Under the pieces are notes generated by a model that did no database searches, was not told the DNA's origin, and was given only the letters and a program-made list of their open reading frames with translations. From Halomonas sp. QHL1 (GTDB taxonomy: Bacteria; Pseudomonadota; Gammaproteobacteria; Pseudomonadales; Halomonadaceae): a stretch of DNA of 64,000 bases. Positions 8,788 to 15,862 of this stretch are shown here, piece after piece. Where the stretch lies: NCBI RefSeq assembly GCF_001882345.1, contig NZ_MINL01000001.1:2255705-2319704 (forward strand). Reading direction: 5' to 3'. Each line of letters begins with the position of its first letter. Positions within the stretch are counted from its first letter, which is position 1. Both the position numbers and the translations under genes were made by a program.

Positions 8788-9237
8788 TTATTTCACATCT
8801 AACAAATAGCCATAAAACGCCGTATTACGCTGCCAGCCCAATGATTCATAAAGGTGCTGGGCGCGCTCGTTCTCGACCTGGGTCATTAGTATCAATCGTG
8901 CGACGCCGTGATCATGGGCCAGCTGGGTGGCGGCTTCCATTAGTGCCCTGCCGGTGCCTTTATCGCGACACTCCGGCAGCACAAACAGATCGTTTAGCGT
9001 CCAACGGGCATTTAGGCCCACCGTGGAAACGCCTGGGTAGAGCTGGACAAAACCGGTGAGGACGCCTTCGCTGTTCTCGCTAACCAGGATGCATGAATCA
9101 CCCAACCCCATGCGTTGGCGCAGAAAGCTGCGCGCCGCGTCTGTATCACTCGGCTGCTGATAAAACTGGCGATAGCCATCCAACAGCCTGGTTAAAGCGT
9201 CAAGATCGTTAATAGTCGCTGAGCGAATCGTGGTCAT
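8788..9237 (-). CDS. GNAT-family N-acetyltransferase
   Basis: Acetyl-CoA-dependent acetyltransferase of unknown substrate, 149 residues from the ATG at 9237, which follows AGGAGG by seven bases. Motif D/A is visible as LNDLFVLPECRDKGTGRALMEAA (pyrophosphate-binding R-x-x-G-x-G/A: RDKGTGRA), followed by LILMTQVENERAQHLYESLGW, the typical GNAT C-terminal strand and helix. It converges on codA with 18 bases between stop codons and diverges from tag. Confidence 0.85.
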   Translation of the reverse strand: MTTIRSATINDLDALTRLLDGYRQFYQQPSDTDAARSFLRQRMGLGDSCILVSENSEGVLTGFVQLYPGVSTVGLNARWTLNDLFVLPECRDKGTGRALMEAATQLAHDHGVARLILMTQVENERAQHLYESLGWQRNTAFYGYLLDVK

Positions 9238-9281
9238 GGTGGTGCCTCCTGACATGCTTACCTATTGAATTAACCGTCTAG

Positions 9282-9311
9282 GTCTAAACATTGAGTAAAC
9301 AATGTTTAGAC
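9282..9311. promoter_or_regulatory. 12-bp perfect inverted repeat between divergent genes
   Basis: Arms GTCTAAACATTG and CAATGTTTAGAC with spacer AGTAAA lie midway between the divergent acetyltransferase and tag genes. Size and symmetry suggest a dimeric-repressor operator acting on one or both promoters. No regulator gene is adjacent. Confidence 0.45.
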
Positions 9312-9351
9312 AATGGAATACAGTATAAACAACGCAATTTGAGACGTTACT

Positions 9352-9957
9352 ATGCCCGATTTTATCGCCCCTGACGGACACCCCCGCTGCCAATGGTGTG
9401 GCGGCGCGGCGGAGTTTCTTCCCTACCACGACAACGAGTGGGGCTTTCCCGTAGACAATGACCAGCGGTTATTCGAGAAGCTGTGCTTGGAGAGCTTCCA
9501 ATCGGGCTTAAGCTGGCGAACAATTCTCAATAAGCGCGAGAACTTCCGCGCCGCTTTTCACCACTTCGATTTCCATCGAGTTGCCCGCTTTGACGAAGAC
9601 GATGTGCAGCGCTTGCTGCAAGATGCAGGGATTATTCGCCATCGCGGTAAAATCGAAGCGGTAATTAATAATGCCCAGCGGGCGCTGGAAATGGTCGAAC
9701 AGGATAACTCGCTGGCCGCGTTCTTATGGCGTTTCGAGCCAGACGCTGATGCACTCGCCGCGCCGCAAACTCAGACCACCTCGCCTGAATCCATCGCCCT
9801 TGCCAAAGAGTTGAAAAAGCGCGGCTGGAAATTCGTCGGCCCGACGACCGCGTTTGCCTTTATGCAGGCGATGGGGCTGCTCAATGATCACTCGCTAACC
9901 TGCGTTACACGAGAGCGGGTGGAGCAATCGCGACAGCAATTTAAGCGGCCAGTATAA
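9352..9957 (+). CDS. tag: DNA-3-methyladenine glycosylase I
   Basis: Base-excision repair enzyme removing 3-methyladenine; 201 residues, usual length for Tag. Family signatures: RCQWCGGAAEFLPYHDNEWGFPV (zinc Cys and the YHDxEWG block), LCLESFQSGLSWRTILNKRENFR (helix-hairpin-helix with catalytic Glu), FVGPTTAFAFMQAMGLLNDHSLTC with the C-terminal His/Cys zinc ligands. A monocistronic gene divergent from the acetyltransferase. Confidence 0.95.
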   Translation: MPDFIAPDGHPRCQWCGGAAEFLPYHDNEWGFPVDNDQRLFEKLCLESFQSGLSWRTILNKRENFRAAFHHFDFHRVARFDEDDVQRLLQDAGIIRHRGKIEAVINNAQRALEMVEQDNSLAAFLWRFEPDADALAAPQTQTTSPESIALAKELKKRGWKFVGPTTAFAFMQAMGLLNDHSLTCVTRERVEQSRQQFKRPV

Positions 9958-10127
9958 AAAAACAGCGGCAAGGAACTATACTTCTTGCACCCCTAGCAAG
10001 CAGTCGCGCCATGAATAGAGGCTGCCTGCGTATTCGCTGGGTGCCTTCTTGTAGTAGGGTATGGTTCTTTACACGCTTATTTCTAAATTGAACAGCACGG
10101 GGACACCATGTTCCCAACGGGGTTAAT

Positions 10128-10850
10128 GTGGCTCAACCGCTCTCTTCGCACACAGAATCCCGCGCTTCGATATGTAAGGCATGGAGCGTCCATGTATTTA
10201 CGGCCAGCGGAGTGCTGCTCGGCACGATGGCGTTGCTTTCACTGATCGACAATAATCCAGTCGCCTGTCTACTCTGGCTAGGCGCGGCGATGATGGTCGA
10301 TGGTTTCGATGGCACCCTGGCACGCAAGTATGAAGTAAAAACTATCCTGCCCCACTTCGATGGCTCGACCCTTGATATGGTCATCGATTACCTTACCTGG
10401 TCTTTTATTCCCGCCCTATTCATCTACTTCTTTATTGAGTTGCCGCCCTATTTAGGGCTGATATCAGTCTTCATCATTTTGTTGTCGTCGATGTTCTGTT
10501 TCTGCAATGTGGATATGAAAAGCCAGGATAACTACTTCGTTGGCTTTCCTGCCGCTTGGAACATCGCTGCGGCCTATTTCTATATTCTCGATTTCCCGCC
10601 TTTCGTCACCTTTGCTGCTATCGTTTTTCTGGCCATCCTCACCGTCACTAAGATGAAATTCCTCCACCCATTTCGGGTGCGCCAGTTTATGCCGCTCAAT
10701 ATCGCTGTCACGTTAGCGTGGTGTGCATGTACAACGTCGTTATTACTCTCCAGCCCCGAGCATGCGGTTTGGGCACTATGGGGATGGGGCATTGCATCCG
10801 TTTACTTCATCGGCATGTGCGTATGGCGTACCGCTCAAGAAGCGTTTTGA
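10128..10850 (+). CDS. pcs: Phosphatidylcholine synthase
   Basis: Inner-membrane CDP-alcohol phosphotransferase predicted to condense choline with CDP-diacylglycerol. 240 residues, with multiple hydrophobic helices. The active-site signature DGFDGTLAR...G...D...D is present, and its flank (LARKYEVKTILPHFDGSTLDMVIDYLTW) matches the Pcs branch rather than phosphatidylglycerophosphate synthase. The start is GTG at 10128; an ATG at 10108 is out of frame. No choline gene is adjacent. The 170 bases upstream show nothing recognisable beyond AT-rich promoter-like sequence. Confidence 0.85.
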   Translation: MAQPLSSHTESRASICKAWSVHVFTASGVLLGTMALLSLIDNNPVACLLWLGAAMMVDGFDGTLARKYEVKTILPHFDGSTLDMVIDYLTWSFIPALFIYFFIELPPYLGLISVFIILLSSMFCFCNVDMKSQDNYFVGFPAAWNIAAAYFYILDFPPFVTFAAIVFLAILTVTKMKFLHPFRVRQFMPLNIAVTLAWCACTTSLLLSSPEHAVWALWGWGIASVYFIGMCVWRTAQEAF

Positions 10851-10871
10851 TTTGGCTGTAGCAGACGACGC

Positions 10872-12314
10872 TCACTTCATCGCCACCGCATGCGCCTGCG
10901 CTTCTTCCACCATCTCGGTGGCAAACTCGCCCACCGTGCGCACGGCGTCTTCGATGGCAGGTGTTAAAGTAAAGGCATAGTTCAGACGCAGGCACTGGCG
11001 GAACTTACCCGAGGCTGAAAATAGCGACCCTGGTGCCACATGGATCGCACGCTGTGCCAAGCACCCGTTAAGGCGCACGCAATCCACGGCGGCGGGTAAC
11101 TCTACCCATAGCAAAAAACCGCCTTGCGGATAGCTAATTCCCGCGCCCTTAGGGAAGTAGCGCTGCACCCAACTGATCATGATATCGCGCTGGCGCTGAT
11201 ACTGGCGGGTAGCATAGCGAAGGTGACGCTCGTAATGCCCTTTGGCGACGAACTCTGCTACGGCCAGCTGCGGCAGCGTGGCCGAGGCGCCGGTTGAAAC
11301 GTACTTCATATGCAGAGCCTGATCACGATAGCGGCCCGGCGCCAGCCAGCCCACCCGCAACCCAGGCCCCACCGTTTTGGAAAAGCCGCTGCACAGCATC
11401 ACGCGCCCGTCGTCATCGAAGGATTTAATGGTGCGCGGCCTTGGCAGGGTAAAGGACAAATCGCCGTAGATATCATCTTCGATAATGGCCACATCGAAGC
11501 GTTGGGCAAGCTGAAACAGCGCCCGCTTGCGCGCTTCCGGCATGGTGTAGCCCAGCGGGTTGTTATAGGTCGGCGTAACCTGTATCGCGCGAATCGGCCA
11601 CTGTTCCAGCGCGAGCTCCAGGGCTTCCAGACTGATGCCGGTTTGCGGGTCGGTGGGGATTTCCAGGGCTTTTAAGCCGTTGGCCTTAAGGATCTGCATG
11701 GTGCCGTAAAAGCTGGGCGAGTCAATGGCCACCACATCGCCGGGCTGGGTTAGCGTGCGCAGTGAGATAGCCAGCGCCTCCTGGCAGCCGGTGGTCACCA
11801 TGATGTCATCCGGGTGCAGCAAGCAGCCAGAGGCGATAGCCAACCGCGCTACCTGTTGGCGCAGCTCGGGGCTGCCGCTCAGCTTGTCGTAGTTGAATCC
11901 GTGCAGATCAGTGCTGCGGTGTAGGCCAGCGAGTATTTTCGACAGCGGTTTCAGCGTCTCATAAGCGAGGTTCGGCACGCCACGCCCCAACAGCAGCCGC
12001 TCGTCATCTCGCTGGGTGGCGACAAGCTCGAGTACCTGATCCCATTGGGAAATATCCAGAGGGCGTTGCGCGGGTCGTGAGACCGACGGCAGTACCGACG
12101 GCGCGCGGCTTGGCAGTACGAAGTAGCCCGACTTGGGTCGCGACTCAATTAACGTCCCATCTACTAACTGCCGGTAGGCCTCCTGGGCCGTCGAGATGCT
12201 AACGTCTAGCTCCTGGCACACTGCGCGAATAGAGGGCAGACGGTCGCCTACACGGTAAATACCGTGCTCGATACGCTCCCGCAAAATAGTAGCAACCTCT
12301 TCATAGCGCGTCAT
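10872..12314 (-). CDS. MocR-type regulator (GntR DNA-binding plus aminotransferase fold), YjiR-like
   Basis: 480 residues from the ATG at 12314, which follows a strong GGAGGAGGG site; a longer frame would start 48 bases upstream. N-terminal GntR winged helix (ATILRERIEHGIYRVGDRLPSIRAVCQELDVSISTAQEAYRQL), then a class I aminotransferase-like domain with the NPLGYTMP, DDIYGDLSF and SGFSKTVGPGLRVGW blocks; the PLP Lys lies in SGFSK. Divergent from a DUF1127 gene, the same neighbourhood as E. coli yjiR-yjiS. Repeated ATACAGA motifs in the shared upstream region are probable binding sites. Confidence 0.88.
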   Translation of the reverse strand: MTRYEEVATILRERIEHGIYRVGDRLPSIRAVCQELDVSISTAQEAYRQLVDGTLIESRPKSGYFVLPSRAPSVLPSVSRPAQRPLDISQWDQVLELVATQRDDERLLLGRGVPNLAYETLKPLSKILAGLHRSTDLHGFNYDKLSGSPELRQQVARLAIASGCLLHPDDIMVTTGCQEALAISLRTLTQPGDVVAIDSPSFYGTMQILKANGLKALEIPTDPQTGISLEALELALEQWPIRAIQVTPTYNNPLGYTMPEARKRALFQLAQRFDVAIIEDDIYGDLSFTLPRPRTIKSFDDDGRVMLCSGFSKTVGPGLRVGWLAPGRYRDQALHMKYVSTGASATLPQLAVAEFVAKGHYERHLRYATRQYQRQRDIMISWVQRYFPKGAGISYPQGGFLLWVELPAAVDCVRLNGCLAQRAIHVAPGSLFSASGKFRQCLRLNYAFTLTPAIEDAVRTVGEFATEMVEEAQAHAVAMK

Positions 12315-12343
12315 GACACCCTCCTCCCCAAAGCTCGACAACA

Positions 12344-12425
12344 ATACAGATATCATTTTCAACGACCATACAGAGGTATAACACGCCTTTCTGTATCCTG
12401 AAAATAATAAAGCCTATATCTGTAT
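12344..12425. promoter_or_regulatory. Four ATACAGA repeats, probable MocR operator
   Basis: ATACAGA occurs at 12344-12350 and 12368-12374 (24 bases apart) and in inverse orientation at 12390-12396 and 12419-12425. They fill the divergent region between the MocR gene and the DUF1127 gene. MocR regulators typically use paired repeats about two helical turns apart; the assignment is by position. Confidence 0.5.
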
Positions 12426-12481
12426 CTAAATAATGGCGCTGAGTAATCTGAATAGGCACACAGCACTTCAGGAGAGCCACC

Positions 12482-12694
12482 ATGCCACGCTTCAGCCTTA
12501 CACAGCTTCGCTATCAGCTAGGTCATCAGCTAAGCCATAAACTCAGCCAGTATCGTCACTACCGGCGTAGCCGTCGTCACTTACTGGCGCTCGATGACAG
12601 GCTACTTGATGATATCGGCATTGACCGTACACAGGCGCTCAAAGAGGGCCGCAAAGCTTTTTGGAAACAGACATCATTTAAAAAGGGTGAGTGA
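12482..12694 (+). CDS. DUF1127 (YjiS-like) small protein
   Basis: Small basic protein, 70 residues, with the C-terminal DUF1127 signature HLLALDDRLLDDIGIDRTQALKEGRK. DUF1127 proteins are short Arg-rich proteins; some members have been linked to RNA binding or to carbon and phosphate metabolism, but the function here is unknown. The ATG is preceded by AGGAGAG. Divergent from a YjiR-like MocR regulator, which probably controls it, and followed by a strong terminator, so transcribed alone. Confidence 0.85.
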   Translation: MPRFSLTQLRYQLGHQLSHKLSQYRHYRRSRRHLLALDDRLLDDIGIDRTQALKEGRKAFWKQTSFKKGE

Positions 12695-12758
12695 TCACGC
12701 AACAGTGATGGGCAAGGGGGAGTTTTACCTTGAGCGCTAGCAAAAAGTTGGCAAAAAC

Positions 12759-12793
12759 GAGTGTCCACGGTATCGCGGACACTCGGCTTTTTT
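12759..12793 (+). terminator. Rho-independent terminator (possibly bidirectional)
   Basis: GAGTGTCC and GGACACTC arms (12759-12766, 12777-12784) with inner CG pairs, followed by a run of T to 12793. On the opposite strand the hairpin is followed by GTTTTTG, so it can also end the heat-shock operon arriving from the right. Confidence 0.8.
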
Positions 12794-12809
12794 AGTCAGT
12801 TGCCTGCTT

Positions 12810-13214
12810 TTATGCCGCCTGCACTTCGATACGGCGCGTGCGGTGGCTATCTTTCTTAGGCAGCATTAACGTCAGCACGCCGTTGACGAGAGTCGCGGAA
12901 ATCGCATCACCGTCCACTTCGCGGCTTAGGTTAAAACGCCGCGCAAAGCGTTGACCACGCACCTCGGCATGCAGCGCACTCAGCCCTTCAGGCATATCCA
13001 AGGCTATCTCACCTTCTAAGCTAAGTACGTTGTTGTCGAGCTCTACTTTCAGCGTTTCATGAGTCACGCCGGGCATATCGGCCACCAGCTTGAGGGCATT
13101 GGGCTCCTCGATGATATCCACCGCTGGCAGCAGGGTTTCGGTTTGCAGTGGGCGTTGCTCCTCGCCACGCTGTGGAAGCGGGGAACGATTAGATGTACGA
13201 ACGACGGTATTCAT
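12810..13214 (-). CDS. Small heat-shock protein, Hsp20/alpha-crystallin
   Basis: ATP-independent holdase chaperone, 134 residues. The alpha-crystallin domain runs from DIIEEPNALKLVADMPGVTHETLKVELDNNVLSLEGE to NGVLTLMLPKK, with the conserved A/V-x-x-x-N-G-V-L-T-L signature and a C-terminal RRIEVQAA. Ribosome site AAGGAGG eight bases before the ATG. Second gene of a two-gene operon with another Hsp20, 36 bases downstream of it. Upstream promoter resembles a sigma32 site. Confidence 0.92.
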   Translation of the reverse strand: MNTVVRTSNRSPLPQRGEEQRPLQTETLLPAVDIIEEPNALKLVADMPGVTHETLKVELDNNVLSLEGEIALDMPEGLSALHAEVRGQRFARRFNLSREVDGDAISATLVNGVLTLMLPKKDSHRTRRIEVQAA

Positions 13215-13250
13215 AGTTTATTCCTCCTTATCAAGGTTAATAAACAGTCA

Positions 13251-13712
13251 TCAGGCCACTTGAACATCTATACGCCGCGGCTTGAGTTCCTCGCGCTTGG
13301 GCAGCACGATCTCAAACACGCCATGGTTATGGCGCGCCTCTGCCCGCTCGGCATCCAGGCCGTCAGGTAGTGCGATGGCACGCACGAACTCACCGCTGAC
13401 ACGTTCACGGCGGAATACCGGGGGCGTACTTCCATCGTCGTTACTGCCCATCACAGGCTCACGCTTGCCACGCAGGGTGAGCACATTGTCTTGAACATCG
13501 ATGGTCAGATCCGAAGGCGCCAACCCCGCTGCAAACACATACACTCTGACCGTATCGTCACTGCGGGCGACATTGATCATGGGGAAGCTGCCCCGTGGCA
13601 CCGCGCGAATATCCGCTGCATTGCCATCAGGTAAGAAGCCATCCAGTAGTTGACGGAACCAGTCCAACTGCTGAGGTGAACCGGTTTCGAAACGCTTAAT
13701 ATCGTCAAACAT
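13251..13712 (-). CDS. Small heat-shock protein, Hsp20 (IbpA-like)
   Basis: 153 residues starting at the ATG at 13712 (MFDDIKRF), eight bases behind AGGAGG; an in-frame GTG at 13721 is too close to that site. The alpha-crystallin domain includes FPMINVARSDDTVRVYVFAAGLAPSDLTIDVQDNVLTLRGKRE and HNHGVFEIVLPKRE, ending RRIDVQVA. The N-terminal arm (SPQQLDWFRQLLDGFLPDG) is typical of class A proteins paired with a second Hsp20. The leader contains an anti-ribosome-site hairpin, and a sigma32-like promoter lies 76 bases upstream. Confidence 0.92.
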   Translation of the reverse strand: MFDDIKRFETGSPQQLDWFRQLLDGFLPDGNAADIRAVPRGSFPMINVARSDDTVRVYVFAAGLAPSDLTIDVQDNVLTLRGKREPVMGSNDDGSTPPVFRRERVSGEFVRAIALPDGLDAERAEARHNHGVFEIVLPKREELKPRRIDVQVA

Positions 13713-13720
13713 TGCGAACA

Positions 13721-13779
13721 CCTCCTAGCTTAAACAGATGGTCGAAGGAGGCCACTACATCAGAGAGCAGCGCCTCCTT
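13721..13779 (-). promoter_or_regulatory. Switchable leader hairpin of hsp20 (possible RNA thermometer)
   Basis: In the leader RNA (minus strand), AAGGAGGC (13779-13772) can pair with GCCUCCUU (13752-13745), and the same GCCUCCUU can instead pair with the ribosome site AGGAGG (13726-13721). The two hairpins exclude each other and the second hides the ribosome site. This fits heat-controlled translation, but only base complementarity was examined. Confidence 0.4.
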
Positions 13780-13787
13780 AATCTGCA

Positions 13788-13815
13788 AAATAGGAGCATT
13801 CAGACGGTTTTCAAG
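13788..13815 (-). promoter_or_regulatory. Sigma32-like heat-shock promoter
   Basis: On the minus strand, CTTGAAA (13815-13809), a 12-base spacer and CTCCTATTT (13796-13788) match the sigma32 pattern CTTGAAA-N11-16-CCCCATnTA closely. It sits upstream of the two hsp20 genes. Confidence 0.65.
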
Positions 13816-13900
13816 GGGTTCAATCGCCATTTTTTTGGCTTTTTTAAGCTGCCAATGGCGACATCAAACCCGGTTTAGAGGCCGGTGCTAAACGCGGCCA

Positions 13901-14953
13901 TCAGGCAACCGTAATGTCTTTGGACAAATAAACATCCTGAATCGCATGCAGCAGTTCAACGCCTTCCTGCATCGGTTTCTGAAACGCCTTACGTCCCGAG
14001 ATCAAGCCCATTCCGCCTGCTCTCTTATTGATCACCGCCGTACGAACCGCTTCGCCGAGATCGGAGTGGCCTTTCGAGCCTCCGCCGGAATTGATCAAAC
14101 CTGCACGGCCCATAAAGCAGTTGGCGACCTGGTAGCGGGCCAAATCAATGGGGTGGTCAGTGGTCAGTTCGCTGTAGACGTTATCGTGGGTATGTCCAAA
14201 ACCCACCGCTCGGTAGCCGCCATTATTCTCAGGCAATTTCTGTTTGACGATATCGGCCTTAAGGGTCGCGGCCATATGATTAGCTTGGCTGGTGAGGTCG
14301 GCTGCGACGTGATAATCGGTGCCATCCTGCTTGAAGGCAGGATTACGCAGGTAGGCCCAAAGCACCGTTACCATGCCCAACTGGTGGGCGCGCTCAAAGG
14401 CCTCGCTAATCTCCATGATTTGCCGACGGCTCTCATGGGAGCCAAAGTAAATCGTCGCCCCCACCGCCACGCATCCCATGTCGTGGGCCTGGTCTACATC
14501 GGCAAATAGCGTCTGATCGTATATCGCCGGATGGCTCAACGTCTCGTTATGGTTAAGCTTGAGCATCATCGGGATCTTGTGGGCATAGCGCCGCGCTACC
14601 GACGACAAAACCCCAAGCGTTGATGCCACGCCGTTGCAGCCACCTTCAAGCGCCAACTCAACGATATTGGCCGGGTCGAAGTAACGCGGATTAGGCGCGA
14701 AAGAGGCGCCCGCTGAGTGCTCAATGCCTTGATCTACGGGCAGCAGGCTGAGATAACCGGTGCCCCCTAAACGGCCGTGATTAAACAAGCTCTGCATATT
14801 GCGCAGCACCGCTGGGCTGCGGTCACTATCTGCCATAACACGGTCAATAAAGTCTGGGCCCGGCAGGTGCAAGCTATTGCGGGGTACGCCCTGGCAAGTG
14901 TGATTAAGCAAACTATCGGCGTCACTGCCGAGCAAGGCGGCTATATCGGTCAT
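13901..14953 (-). CDS. fbaB: Class I fructose-bisphosphate aldolase
   Basis: Schiff-base aldolase interconverting fructose-1,6-bisphosphate with dihydroxyacetone phosphate and glyceraldehyde-3-phosphate. From the ATG at 14953 (AAGGAG six bases upstream) it is 350 residues, the length of E. coli FbaB, and collinear with it: [16 protein letters not shown] at the start, [52 protein letters not shown], and [15 protein letters not shown] 20-residue upstream extension in the same frame has no support. Monocistronic; an unusual 18-bp-spaced repeat lies in its promoter region. Confidence 0.93.
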   Translation of the reverse strand: MTDIAALLGSDADSLLNHTCQGVPRNSLHLPGPDFIDRVMADSDRSPAVLRNMQSLFNHGRLGGTGYLSLLPVDQGIEHSAGASFAPNPRYFDPANIVELALEGGCNGVASTLGVLSSVARRYAHKIPMMLKLNHNETLSHPAIYDQTLFADVDQAHDMGCVAVGATIYFGSHESRRQIMEISEAFERAHQLGMVTVLWAYLRNPAFKQDGTDYHVAADLTSQANHMAATLKADIVKQKLPENNGGYRAVGFGHTHDNVYSELTTDHPIDLARYQVANCFMGRAGLINSGGGSKGHSDLGEAVRTAVINKRAGGMGLISGRKAFQKPMQEGVELLHAIQDVYLSKDITVA

Positions 14954-15008
14954 GATGAACTCCTTTATATTTGTATGTAACAAAAAGTAAGTGTATGCCA
15001 AATACTGC

Positions 15009-15080
15009 TTCAATGACGTTTATTGATTCAATAAAGCTTATCGGTTCAATAAAACCTAGCGCTTCAATAGAGCATAGCGG
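15009..15080. repeat. 18-bp-period repeat in the fbaB promoter region
   Basis: TTCAAT recurs at 15009, 15027, 15045 and 15063, exactly 18 bases apart, with conserved flanks (TTCAATAAAGC, TTCAATAAAAC, TTCAATAGAGC). It is a four-unit degenerate tandem repeat about 55-115 bases upstream of fbaB. It could be an array of protein-binding sites on nearly one helix face or a simple slippage repeat. Confidence 0.6.
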
Positions 15081-15146
15081 AAGCACGCGTGTAGTGGTTG
15101 GCAACCCGCTGGAAGTTAGCCTGAAGGCGTCCAGCTCTGCGACGTT

Positions 15147-15767
15147 TTAAGCCGTCAGCCCAATCCCACGCAAGATCACGGAAGTCACCGACTGGACGGC
15201 CTTTTCAAACTGTAGATCGTCCAGCGGTTGGTCGTCATTAAGCAGGTAGATTTGGTAGTCGAAGTCGGCGTAGTGCTGGGTGGAGGCCCAAATCATATAA
15301 AGGAGGTAGGAAGGCTCGACCGGGTTTATCTGCCCCGACTCGACCCATTCGCGAATTTTCGACTCTTTGAGCTTGGCCCATTCATAAAGATTGTCGCGCA
15401 GGCGATCTTTAAGAATGGGTGCGCCCTGCATGACTTCGGCGGCCCATACTTTCGAGCCATGGGCGCGATTGCGGGAGTGGTTCATCTTGGCGCGAATATA
15501 GGTGGAGAGCACCACCCGGGGGTCATCGTAGAGCTCAAAGCACAGCGCGTCCTGCTTCCACACCTCCAAAAGCTCCAGCAACACATCCTGGTAGAGCGCT
15601 TTTTTGGTCGAGAAGTAATAGTGCACGTTGGACTTGGGAATATCGGCTAGTTGGGCTATCTCCCCCATGGAGGCACCTGCGTAGCCTTTCTCGGCAAACA
15701 GCTGCTCGGCCGCGTGTAGAATCTTCTTAACGTTGGTCTGGCGAATTTCGTCCTGAGTTCTTGCCAC
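15147..15767 (-). CDS. TetR-family regulator, RutR-like
   Basis: 206 residues from a GTG at 15767. N-terminal helix-turn-helix: VKKILHAAEQLFAEKGYAGASMGEIAQLADIPKSNVHYYFSTKKALYQDVL. The C-terminal half (YIRAKMNHSRNRAHGSKVWAAEVMQGAPIL, then PSYLLYMIWASTQHYADFDYQI) matches the YcdC/RutR ligand domain, which in E. coli senses uracil. The frame is open up to 15803, but that would overlap the T-tract of the mmsA terminator, favouring the shorter start. It is downstream of the beta-alanine catabolic genes and probably regulates them; the ligand could be uracil, beta-alanine or an intermediate. Confidence 0.85.
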   Translation of the reverse strand: MARTQDEIRQTNVKKILHAAEQLFAEKGYAGASMGEIAQLADIPKSNVHYYFSTKKALYQDVLLELLEVWKQDALCFELYDDPRVVLSTYIRAKMNHSRNRAHGSKVWAAEVMQGAPILKDRLRDNLYEWAKLKESKIREWVESGQINPVEPSYLLYMIWASTQHYADFDYQIYLLNDDQPLDDLQFEKAVQSVTSVILRGIGLTA

Positions 15768-15801
15768 GCTGTACTCGTCCCTTACGTCGAAGATAGGCAC
15801 C

Positions 15802-15833
15802 AAAAAAAATGCACCGTCGCAGAACGACGGTGC
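15802..15833 (-). terminator. Rho-independent terminator of the mmsA operon
   Basis: On the minus strand, GCACCGTCG, a 5-base loop and CGACGGTGC (15833-15811) are followed by a run of T (15809-15802). It lies between mmsA and the TetR gene on the same strand and separates their transcripts. Confidence 0.85.
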
Positions 15834-15862
15834 TGAGAAGATCTCTTATTTACCCTAGGACG

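Noticed and set aside
13946-14509. Plus-strand frame of 187 codons opposite fbaB
   Set aside because: fbaB is collinear with its E. coli counterpart over this whole stretch; the antisense frame has no ribosome site or recognised motif.
14922-15104. 60-codon minus-strand frame spanning the 18-bp repeats, with repeating IE dipeptides
   Set aside because: Period 18 is a multiple of three, so a periodic peptide is automatic. It has no ribosome site and overlaps the fbaB start in another frame.
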